Below, piece after piece: positions 14,159 through 19,694 of a stretch of DNA of 42,307 nt. The position numbers and the translations under genes were made by a program. Location of the stretch: the NCBI GenBank assembly GCA_030649775.1, contig JAUSFR010000077.1, forward strand, positions 1 through 42,307, in the 5' to 3' direction. The stretch's first letter is position 1; every line of letters starts with the position of its first letter. The notes under the pieces are model-generated. The model ran no database searches, was not told the DNA's origin, and saw only the letters and a list, made by a program, of their open reading frames with translations. The DNA is from a bacterium. GTDB lineage: Bacteria > Patescibacteriota > Minisyncoccia > Phycocordibacterales > UBA10002.

Positions 14159-14215
14159 GCCGAGAATACTCGGCATCCTCAATTTTGCAACCACGGAGTA
14201 CCGTGGGCAAAATTG
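14159..14215. other. Two hairpins after the lytic transglycosylase gene
   Basis: GCCGAG-AATA-CTCGGC (14159-14174), then a longer imperfect stem: CAATTTTGC / GCAAAATTG enclosing CCACGG-AGTA-CCGTGG (14180-14215). No U-run, so not a textbook terminator, but it separates two converging genes. Confidence 0.6.
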
Positions 14216-14217
14216 GG

Positions 14218-14252
14218 AAAAAACGCCACGAAACCAAAAGGTGTCGTGGCGT
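14218..14252 (-). terminator. Rho-independent terminator for the minus-strand gene at 14270
   Basis: On the minus strand CGCCACGA and TCGTGGCG form the stem around a 12-nt loop, followed by six T. Confidence 0.85.
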
Positions 14253-14269
14253 GAAAGAAAAGGGATGAG

Positions 14270-14650
14270 TTAGTGGATGGTTTGGAAGAACACCGCGTGT
14301 TCTTCCGAGGCTTTGACTCCGAGTGAACGCAAGACCGGAATCAGTATCGCTCGGCACCCCCCGCTTTTTAAAGCGAGGGCGCTGATGGTGAATTTTTCTC
14401 CACATTCAAAGGTGCAAATCTTCATTCCGAATCCATATTTTCCTTCAGGAAAATGGATAAAGGAAAGAGTAATACCCTCATGCTTGATTGGTCTGTGGCC
14501 GTTCCAGTAGGAGATGGCCACTTTTTTTTCAAGATGTTTGAGTTGCCGTTTGAGCTGGTTCGGCTGTAAACCGACCCACAGGGTAATGGCGCGGTGGTGT
14601 GTTTTGACGGGTTGTGGAACTAGTAGCTGCAAATGATGGTGTTGGTGCAT
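14270..14650 (-). CDS. Hypothetical protein (126 aa)
   Basis: Starts MHQHHHLQLL and is rich in His near the N-terminus. A basic middle part (LKRQLKHLEKKVAISYWNGHRP) is followed by a compact C-terminal domain (ITLSFIHFPEGKYGFGMKICTFECGEKF, then ILIPVLRSLGVKASEEHAVFF). No family recognised. The frame can be extended upstream to 14692, but that codon lies within a perfect -35 box TTGACA, so ATG 14650 is the first start available in the transcript. Terminator at 14218-14252. Another monocistronic minus-strand orphan. Confidence 0.65.
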   Translation of the reverse strand: MHQHHHLQLLVPQPVKTHHRAITLWVGLQPNQLKRQLKHLEKKVAISYWNGHRPIKHEGITLSFIHFPEGKYGFGMKICTFECGEKFTISALALKSGGCRAILIPVLRSLGVKASEEHAVFFQTIH

Positions 14651-14663
14651 AGAGTCTGGGGCT

Positions 14664-14692
14664 AGAATTACAGGTTGGGCGGGATTTGTCAA
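14664..14692 (-). promoter_or_regulatory. Promoter of the minus-strand gene at 14270
   Basis: On the minus strand TTGACA (14692-14687), a 16-17 nt spacer and TAATTCT (14670-14664). Confidence 0.65.
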
Positions 14693-14746
14693 TTTTCCGT
14701 TCTTCTGGTAGGCTACTCTAATCTATGGAGCGCGTAATTTACCCCA

Positions 14747-14797
14747 GTTAAGTATCCGCCTAAGAAGGCGGTAATTCGCCAAGGCGAATTACTTAAC
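14747..14797 (+). other. Three-way-junction structure upstream of rpmE
   Basis: GTTAAG (14747-14752) pairs with CTTAAC (14792-14797). Between them are two perfect hairpins: CCGCC-TAAGAA-GGCGG (14756-14771) and TAATTCGCC-AA-GGCGAATTA (14772-14791). In RNA or single-stranded DNA this makes a compact three-way junction 43 bases before the rpmE start. It could be a ribosomal-protein leader element, or a palindromic repeat. Confidence 0.55.
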
Positions 14798-14840
14798 AGG
14801 GTGGCGATTTTATAGTCGCTTCGCTCCTTAAAAATCAGCC

Positions 14841-15071
14841 ATGAAAAAAGACATCCACCCACAATTTTATACCGATGCCAAAGCCAGCTGTGCCTGCGGG
14901 GCTATTTTTGCCGTGGGGTCCACCAAGCAAGAGCTTACGGTTGAAATTTGTAGCAATTGTCACCCGTTCTTCACCGGTGCCGACAAGATAGTGGACACCG
15001 CGGGACGCATTGACCGATTCAAGGCAAAGCAGGCAAAATCCGCCGCCAAAAAGACCTCCAAGAAGGCGTAA
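14841..15071 (+). CDS. rpmE: Large ribosomal subunit protein bL31, zinc-binding form
   Basis: A 76-residue ribosomal protein. It opens MKKDIHPQFY as expected and carries all four zinc ligands: Cys17 and Cys19 (CAC) and Cys37 and Cys40 (CSNC), followed by HPFFTG. A basic tail rich in Lys and Ala (RFKAKQAKSAAKKTSKKA) ends the protein. It is the first of a translation block rpmE-prfA-rpsB-tsf, a CPR-typical order. A structured segment lies upstream (14747-14797) and a word-type inverted repeat follows the stop. Confidence 0.97.
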   Translation: MKKDIHPQFYTDAKASCACGAIFAVGSTKQELTVEICSNCHPFFTGADKIVDTAGRIDRFKAKQAKSAAKKTSKKA

Positions 15072-15078
15072 CTTTGCA

Positions 15079-15145
15079 GGCACTAGGCACTAGGCTTTAG
15101 GCTCTAGGTTTTTCCCTAGTGCCTAGTGCCTAACCCCTAGTGCCT
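15079..15145. repeat. Word-type inverted repeat (TAGGC/CTAG word) between rpmE and prfA
   Basis: Left arm GGCACTAGGCACTAGGC plus TTTAGGCTCTAGG; right arm CCTAGTGCCTAGTGCC plus CCCTAGTGCC. Only about five bases separate the arms, and the right arm ends about ten bases before the prfA ATG. Third copy of this word in the window. Confidence 0.8.
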
Positions 15146-15154
15146 TTTCTATTT

Positions 15155-16117
15155 ATGGATTTAGACAAGTACAAGGCGAACCACAAAACCGCGTATCTCG
15201 CGGAGAGCTTTGAGCGACTACTTAAAGAAGAGGAGGAGATTAAAGGTCTTCTTACGAGCGACCCCTCTATGGGCGAGCTTGCCAAAAAAGAGCTCTCCGA
15301 TTTGGAGGCACAGAAGAATACGCTCCGCGCTCAGATGGATGGACTTCTGAAGGAAGGGGAAGAAGAGGAAGCCTTTCCGAATGAACTCGTGCTTGAAGTG
15401 CGAGCAGGCGTGGGAGGCGAAGAGGCCGCCCTTTTCGCGCATAAACTCGCGGATATGTATAAAGCGTACGCGCAGAAAAAAGGATGGTCCTTTATCACGG
15501 TGGACGAATCAACCACCTCCATCGGCGGGTATAAGGAGGCGTCGTTTGAAATAGGCGGAAAAGGGGTCTATAAAATCCTCCGTTTTGAAACCGGCGTGCA
15601 CCGTATTCAGCGCGTACCCGACACCGAAAAATCGGGGCGTGTGCATACGTCAACCGCATCGGTTGCTATTCTCCCTATCCGCAAGAAGACGAATATGGAA
15701 GTGCCTCCGTCGGACATTGAGATTGAATTCTCCCGTTCGGGTGGCGCGGGAGGACAGAATGTCAATAAGGTTGAGACCGCCGTGCGTCTCACGCATAAAC
15801 CGACGGGTATCGTCGTGCGGTGTACCTCGGAGCGAAGCCAGGGGAGAAACAGGGAAAAGGCCATGGGCATTCTACTCTCCAAGTTACAGCAGATGAAAGA
15901 AGCGGACGACGCCAAACAGTATGCTGGCGCGCGTAAGGAGCAGATTGGCACGGCGGACCGCTCGGAAAAAATTCGCACCTATAACATCCTGCAGGACCGC
16001 ATCACCGACCATCGAATCAAGGAATCATGGCACAATATTCCGGCGATATTTGAAGGAAATCTTGACCCGATATTGGAAGCACTGGAAACTGCCTCGGATG
16101 CCGAGAAGAAAGCCTAA
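15155..16117 (+). CDS. prfA: Peptide chain release factor 1
   Basis: Recognises UAA and UAG in the ribosomal A site and triggers peptide release. The 320 residues are shorter than E. coli RF1 (360), mainly at the N-terminus. The stop-codon-reading PxT motif of RF1 is PDT at residues 155-157 (RVPDTEKSGRVHTST). The catalytic GGQ is at residues 199-201 (SRSGGAGGQNVNKVETAVRL). The ATG at 15155 (MDLDKYK) is chosen over 15140, which lies at the end of the repeat. RF1 rather than RF2, because the SPF motif of RF2 is absent. Confidence 0.95.
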   Translation: MDLDKYKANHKTAYLAESFERLLKEEEEIKGLLTSDPSMGELAKKELSDLEAQKNTLRAQMDGLLKEGEEEEAFPNELVLEVRAGVGGEEAALFAHKLADMYKAYAQKKGWSFITVDESTTSIGGYKEASFEIGGKGVYKILRFETGVHRIQRVPDTEKSGRVHTSTASVAILPIRKKTNMEVPPSDIEIEFSRSGGAGGQNVNKVETAVRLTHKPTGIVVRCTSERSQGRNREKAMGILLSKLQQMKEADDAKQYAGARKEQIGTADRSEKIRTYNILQDRITDHRIKESWHNIPAIFEGNLDPILEALETASDAEKKA

Positions 16118-16122
16118 GGTTG

Positions 16123-16243
16123 GAAATCTAAACTCTAAACAAAGCACAAAGATCAAAAAGGCTCAAATTCAATGAACAGGTTTCGTGTTTGTTTCTTTGG
16201 GATTTTGCCTTTGTTTAGATTTTAGAATTTAGTATTTAGGTTT
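16123..16243. repeat. Word-type inverted repeat (CTAAA word) between prfA and rpsB
   Basis: Left arm AAATCTAAACTCTAAAC then AAAGCACAAAG (16123-16162); right arm GCCTTTGTTTAGATTTTAG then AATTTAGTATTTAGG (16207-16240). Same design as the CTAGGC elements but a different word. Confidence 0.65.
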
Positions 16244-16253
16244 TTCTCAAGAG

Positions 16254-16282
16254 TTGCGCCCTAACCGCATTTCTGCTAAGCT
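16254..16282 (+). promoter_or_regulatory. Promoter of rpsB (leaderless type)
   Basis: TTGCGC at 16254-16259, a 17-nt spacer, TAAGCT at 16277-16282, then eight bases to ATG 16291. Confidence 0.5.
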
Positions 16283-16290
16283 TTCACTCC

Positions 16291-17019
16291 ATGACTGAAG
16301 CCAAAGTAACAACGAGCGACCCCATCATTGACGCCCTGTTTAGCTCGGGAGCGCATTTCGGCTACCGCCGTTCCAAACGCCACCCGACGACTACCCCCTT
16401 TATTTTCGGTGCCAAGAGCGGAGTGGAGATTTTTGACCTTGAAAAGACCAAAACCTCGCTCCAGAAGGTGGAGGAATTCGTACGAAATCTTTCAAAAGAG
16501 GGTAAAACACTTCTCATCGTGGGGGGCAAAAATGAAGCTCGGGAGGCGGTAAAAGCGGTTGCGACACGACTTTCCATGCCTGCGGTTTTCGGACGTTGGA
16601 TTGGAGGGACGCTCACCAATTTCGCGAATATTCGCGCGCGTATCGATAAAATGCTTGACCTCATTTCAAAGAGGGAGAAAGGGGAGCTCGCGAAATACAC
16701 CAAGAAAGAGCGCTTACTCATTGACCGCGAGGTACTCAAACTTCAGGAAATGTTCGGAGGTCTCGTACCGCTTAAGGGTATGCCGGGAGCGATGCTCGTC
16801 ATTGATTCGGGCAAGGAGAGTATTGCCGTGACCGAAGCGAAGAAAGAAGGCGTTCCGGTTATCGCGCTCGCGAGTTCCGATTGTGACTTCTCAAAGGTTG
16901 ACTATGTCATTCCGGGTAACGATGCGTCTCGCGCAAGCATCGCCTACTTTATAGACCGTATCGCTTCCGCGTACGAGGGAGGAAAATCCAATAACCAAGA
17001 AACAAGCTCCAAACAATAA
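16291..17019 (+). CDS. rpsB: Small ribosomal subunit protein uS2
   Basis: A 242-residue ribosomal protein. Family signatures: LFSSGAHFGYRRSKRHPTTTPFIFG near the N-terminus, VEIFDLEKTKTSL, FGRWIGGTLTNFANIRARI, and the C-terminal GAMLVIDSGKESIAVTEAKKEGVPVIALASSDCDFSKVDYVIPGNDAS. The last ~11 residues (KSNNQETSSKQ) are encoded by the left arm of the following word-type repeat, not by conserved uS2 sequence. tsf follows, the usual bacterial order. Confidence 0.97.
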   Translation: MTEAKVTTSDPIIDALFSSGAHFGYRRSKRHPTTTPFIFGAKSGVEIFDLEKTKTSLQKVEEFVRNLSKEGKTLLIVGGKNEAREAVKAVATRLSMPAVFGRWIGGTLTNFANIRARIDKMLDLISKREKGELAKYTKKERLLIDREVLKLQEMFGGLVPLKGMPGAMLVIDSGKESIAVTEAKKEGVPVIALASSDCDFSKVDYVIPGNDASRASIAYFIDRIASAYEGGKSNNQETSSKQ

Positions 17020-17105
17020 TCAATATCCAATTCCTGAAATCTCTATATTGAGTTTTGAGTGATTGGAATTTGTTTGGTTATTGTATCTTGGTGTTTGGTT
17101 ATTTT
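16985..17105. repeat. Word-type inverted repeat (CCAATAACCAA word) between rpsB and tsf
   Basis: Left arm with CCAATAACCAAGAAACAAG, CCAAACAATAATC and ATATCCAATTCC (16990-17035); right arm GGAATTTGTTTGGTTATTG then TTGGTGTTTGGTTATT (17066-17104). The left arm supplies the last codons of rpsB. The same word occurs in frame in the transketolase C-subunit gene (7681-7709). Confidence 0.72.
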
Positions 17106-17133
17106 ATTTGGTACAATTCTCTAAACAAAGAAT

Positions 17134-17760
17134 ATGAGTACAGAAATCACAACGGAGCTCATTAAGCAACTTAGAGACCAAACAGGGGTTTCGGTTATGC
17201 TCTGTCGTAAGGCGCTTGAAGAAGCGAAGGGAGATTTGGAAAAGGCTAAAGTCATCCTTCAGCGAAAAGGGGCGGATGCAGCCGCCAAGAAAGCCGACCG
17301 AACACTTGGTGCGGGTACCATCGCGTCCTATATTCACTTCGGTGGTACGGTGGGCGTGCTCGTGGAGCTCTCTTCGGAGACCGACTTCGTCTCGGGAAAC
17401 GAGGCATTCAAGGCGCTTGCGTACGACATCGCTATGCACATTGCCGCTTCCAAACCGGAGTTTGTGCGTCGGGAGGACATCAGTGCCGAGACACTTGAGC
17501 GAGCTAAAGAAGTACTCTTGAAGGAAGTTGAAGGCCTGCCTGTGCGGGGCACGCAGACAGGCAAACCAAAGGAAATGCAGGAAAAGATTTTGGAAGGGAA
17601 GCTCAATTCCTATTTTGCCGAGAAAATTCTTCTTGAACAGCCGTTTATCAAGAATCCCGACCTCACGGTTCAAGGTCTTATCGCAAGCGCGGTGCAGAAA
17701 TTCGGAGAGAAGATTGAAGTCACCCGGTTTGCGCGGTTTGCCTCGGGTAATCGGTCCTAA
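17134..17760 (+). CDS. tsf: Elongation factor Ts
   Basis: Guanine nucleotide exchange factor for EF-Tu. The 208 residues match the short EF-Ts type. The N-terminal UBA-like domain (LIKQLRDQTGVSVMLCRKALEEAKGDLEKAKVIL) is followed by the signature TDFVSGNEAFKALAYDIAMHIAASKPEF and LLEQPFIKNPDLTVQGLI. At residues 134-143 the sequence LPVRGTQTGKP is encoded by a near-palindrome (17535-17561) related to one inside dnaE, an apparent in-frame repeat insertion. The likely -10 (TACAAT, 17112-17117) gives a short leader. Confidence 0.95.
   Translation: MSTEITTELIKQLRDQTGVSVMLCRKALEEAKGDLEKAKVILQRKGADAAAKKADRTLGAGTIASYIHFGGTVGVLVELSSETDFVSGNEAFKALAYDIAMHIAASKPEFVRREDISAETLERAKEVLLKEVEGLPVRGTQTGKPKEMQEKILEGKLNSYFAEKILLEQPFIKNPDLTVQGLIASAVQKFGEKIEVTRFARFASGNRS
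17535..17561. repeat. Palindromic repeat inserted in frame in tsf
   Basis: CCTGCCTGTGCG-GGG-CACGCAGACAGG type hairpin, 10 of 12 pairs. It shares CCTGCCTG...GGCAC...CAGG with the insert in dnaE (27701-27736). Confidence 0.65.
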
Positions 17761-17767
17761 ATAATCT

Positions 17768-18163
17768 ATGTGGTCCATCGCCATATTCGGGGTATCACTC
17801 TTTGGCCTTTCGGCACTGTTTGCCTTTAAGGTGCTTGAGATGACGCGTGACACACAAACACCGCTTCACCACCTTCGGCGCGCCAGCGACCCGCTCATTA
17901 AGAACGGTTGGGAGAAGTGTGTCGGTACCTGCCGGAAATACTCGGTTACCGCTTCGCGCCTGTCCGCTGTGTGGATAAAGACGACGATACATAACGCGCA
18001 CCTCTCGTTTGACCGCTCTTTGCATGCACTCGTGCTTCGGCTCAACCGCTACTTGCGCGGACGACGTACACAGGTGCGTCAAGGCACTACGGATGTGTCA
18101 GTGCATCTCAAGAGTGTGCTTGAGAAGACCGAAGGAGATTCGTCACGCCCCGACTCATTTTAG
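17768..18163 (+). CDS. Membrane-anchored basic protein, unknown function
   Basis: A 131-residue protein with one N-terminal transmembrane helix (residues 3-22, IAIFGVSLFGLSALFAFKV) and a basic helical cytoplasmic or external part rich in Arg, His and Lys (HHLRRASDPLIKNGWEK, LHALVLRLNRYLRGRRTQVRQG). No family recognised. It follows tsf after seven bases and is probably cotranscribed. The promoter of the tRNA locus overlaps the region just after its stop. Confidence 0.7.
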   Translation: MWSIAIFGVSLFGLSALFAFKVLEMTRDTQTPLHHLRRASDPLIKNGWEKCVGTCRKYSVTASRLSAVWIKTTIHNAHLSFDRSLHALVLRLNRYLRGRRTQVRQGTTDVSVHLKSVLEKTEGDSSRPDSF

Positions 18164-18165
18164 TT

Positions 18166-18192
18166 TTGACAGGCTTCCTTCCGTCTTATACT
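18166..18192 (+). promoter_or_regulatory. Promoter of the nested tRNA-Thr locus
   Basis: TTGACA at 18166-18171 and TATACT at 18187-18192 with a 15-nt spacer. Predicted transcription starts just before the outer tRNA 5' end at 18203, so outer and inner tRNAs share one transcript. Confidence 0.65.
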
Positions 18193-18202
18193 CTTGAGCT
18201 GT

Positions 18203-18403
18203 GCCGCCTTAGCTCAGCTAGTACTCGCCCGAACGACTGAAACATATGCCGGTGTAGCTCAGTTGGTAGAGCGCCACTTTTGTAAAGTGGATGTCGTCAG
18301 TTCGAGCCTGACCACCGGCTTTTCATAGGAATCGTTCAGTCGGGCGGGGAGCAACGCATTTGTAATGCGTGGGTCCCCAGTGCAAATCTGGGAGGCGGCT
18401 CCA
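18203..18403 (+). tRNA. tRNA-Thr(TGT), outer gene, interrupted in the D-loop
   Basis: Two blocks assemble into one tRNA. The 5' block has GCCGCCT (18203-18209), TA, GCTC (18212-18215) and AGCTAGT. The 3' block has GAGC (18349-18352), anticodon arm ACGCA-TTTGTAA-TGCGT (18354-18370, anticodon TGT), a 5-nt variable loop, T-arm CCCAG-TGCAAAT-CTGGG, acceptor AGGCGGC (18393-18399), T, and encoded CCA. All four stems pair perfectly (7, 4, 5, 5). Between the blocks, inside the D-loop, is an insert closed by its own helix: CGCCC (18226-18230) with GGGCG (18342-18346), and GACTGAA (18235-18241) with TTCAGTC (18335-18341), with GAAC bulged. It contains a second complete tRNA-Thr. The T-loop has G where U55 is expected, so reduced or lost function is possible. 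Confidence 0.72.
18248..18320 (+). tRNA. tRNA-Thr(TGT), inner gene
   Basis: A complete, canonical 73-nt tRNA: acceptor GCCGGTG with CACCGGC, D-arm GCTC-AGTTGGTA-GAGC, anticodon arm CCACT-TTTGTAA-AGTGG (anticodon TGT, reading ACA), T-arm with the normal TTCGAGC loop region (GTCAG-TTCGAGC-CTGAC), discriminator T. CCA is not encoded. It lies wholly within the D-loop insert of the outer tRNA-Thr at 18203-18403 and has the same anticodon. Confidence 0.95.
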
Positions 18404-18418
18404 TTCAAATTTCTTTGT

Positions 18419-18443
18419 CATTCCCGCGAAAGCGGGAATCCAG
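18419..18443. repeat. REP-like palindrome
   Basis: ATTCCCGC-GAAA-GCGGGAAT (18420-18439) with the usual CCAG flank, a very common bacterial intergenic repeat type. It lies between the tRNA locus and pheS. Confidence 0.85.
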
Positions 18444-18492
18444 TTCTGCAGTGCCGTTCCAAAGAACAATCTTTTGTGCTTAAATAGAGCGC

Positions 18493-19254
18493 ATGGAACG
18501 TAAAGAAACACAGGGACACCTCCACCCCATCTCGCAGGCAATTTTTGATATACGCTCCATTTTTGAGGAGCTCGGCTTCGCGATTGCGGTTGGTCCCGAA
18601 CTTGAAACCGAATGGTACAACTTTGACGCGCTCAATATCCCAAGCGACCATCCTGCACGGGATATGCAGGATACATTCTGGCTGAAACATCCAGAAAGTG
18701 GATTCAAGATTCAAGATTCAAGATTCAGGATGGAGAGAAGTGAGAGACCGGTGCTACGCACGCACACGAGCCCCGTGCAGATACGGTATGTTGAAAACAA
18801 AGTGAAGCTGGGCATTAACCCCCCATACAAAATCGTGGTACCGGGAAAGGTGTTCAGGAACGAAGCCACCGATGCGACACACGAAGCGCAGTTCTTTCAG
18901 CTTGAAGGTTTATATATTGATAAAAACGTAAGTCTTGCGCACCTCAAGGGCACGCTGGAATTCTTTTTGAAGAAGTTTTTCGGTCCAGAAATTGAAATAC
19001 GTTTCCGCCCCAGTTTCTTTGCCTTTACCGAACCCTCCGCCGAAGTGGATATGAAATGGAAAGGCAAATGGCTGGAGGTTCTCGGCTCCGGTCTTATGCA
19101 CCCCAATATCCTTCGCGCTTCAGGCGTTGACCCCAACGAGTATTCTGGCTTCGCGTTCGGATGTGGCATAGACCGCCTCGTCATGCTCAAAACCGGCATC
19201 CCCGACATTCGGATGTTTTACAACGGAGATTTACGTTTAGTGAATCAGTTCTAA
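18493..19254 (+). CDS. pheS: Phenylalanyl-tRNA synthetase alpha subunit, short form
   Basis: Catalytic subunit that charges tRNA-Phe, in complex with PheT. It has 253 residues against about 330 in most bacteria. It starts directly at HPISQAIFDIRSIFEELGF, so the usual N-terminal coiled coil that contacts tRNA is missing. Catalytic motifs are intact: DHPARDMQDTFWL, the motif-2 segment KVFRNEATDATHEAQFFQLEG, and motif 3 FAFGCGIDRLVMLKTGIPDIRMFYNGDLR. At residues 69-80 a run of GATTCAA words (FKIQDSRFRM) is inserted in frame between DTFWLK and LRTHTSPVQIR. pheT lies downstream, separated by a membrane-protein gene. Confidence 0.95.
   Translation: MERKETQGHLHPISQAIFDIRSIFEELGFAIAVGPELETEWYNFDALNIPSDHPARDMQDTFWLKHPESGFKIQDSRFRMERSERPVLRTHTSPVQIRYVENKVKLGINPPYKIVVPGKVFRNEATDATHEAQFFQLEGLYIDKNVSLAHLKGTLEFFLKKFFGPEIEIRFRPSFFAFTEPSAEVDMKWKGKWLEVLGSGLMHPNILRASGVDPNEYSGFAFGCGIDRLVMLKTGIPDIRMFYNGDLRLVNQF
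18700..18731. repeat. Tandem word repeat (GATTCAA) inside pheS
   Basis: Four near-perfect copies of an 8-nt GATTCAAG unit that encode the linker FKIQDSRFRM. Each copy adds 8 nt, and the total keeps the frame. Confidence 0.7.
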
Positions 19255-19286
19255 TTATCCACAACCACTTGTTTTGACTAAGAAAT

Positions 19287-19694
19287 ATGATTTCAACAAG
19301 ACTCAAAAATATTTTTATACTTTCGGTCCCTGTATTTATCGCGCATGGCCTGGAAGAGTATTTTGCAGGTTTCTATGCTGTAGATTCTCATGTTGATTTT
19401 ATGTTTAGATATTTTTATACACTACCAACTCCGCAGGCCATATTTCTTCTTTTTCAGATTATGCTCTGGGTTACTCTTATAATCGCTGCACTTCTAATTT
19501 CCGGTGAGAAGTGGCAATTGCGCTTGCTGGTAATTCCAGGATTGGTCTATATCTATGAACTCCATCATTTCCTGAAGGCGTTAGTGGTAGGCGGTTATTA
19601 TCCGGGTTTAGTAACAGCAGTCGCATTTCCAATAATAGGGGTTCTCTTTTGGAAAGAGCTGATAAAAGAGGTTAAGACTTCTAAAACGGCATGA
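19287..19694 (+). CDS. HXXEE-motif membrane protein
   Basis: A 135-residue membrane protein. The family motif is HGLEE at residues 20-24 (FIAHGLEEYFAGFY), followed by conserved ELHHFLKALVVGGYYPGLVTAVAFPIIGVLFWKEL, as in the HXXEE domain family (PF13787) of unknown function. Four hydrophobic segments are visible. It sits between pheS and pheT, which are normally adjacent. Its stop codon overlaps the pheT start by four bases (ATGA), so the two are translationally coupled. Confidence 0.8.
   Translation: MISTRLKNIFILSVPVFIAHGLEEYFAGFYAVDSHVDFMFRYFYTLPTPQAIFLLFQIMLWVTLIIAALLISGEKWQLRLLVIPGLVYIYELHHFLKALVVGGYYPGLVTAVAFPIIGVLFWKELIKEVKTSKTA

Noticed and set aside
18216..18348. Group I intron in the outer tRNA
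   Set aside because: The insert is about 130 nt, contains a complete tRNA and shows no P3-P9 core. The position (D-loop) is also unlike known bacterial tRNA introns.
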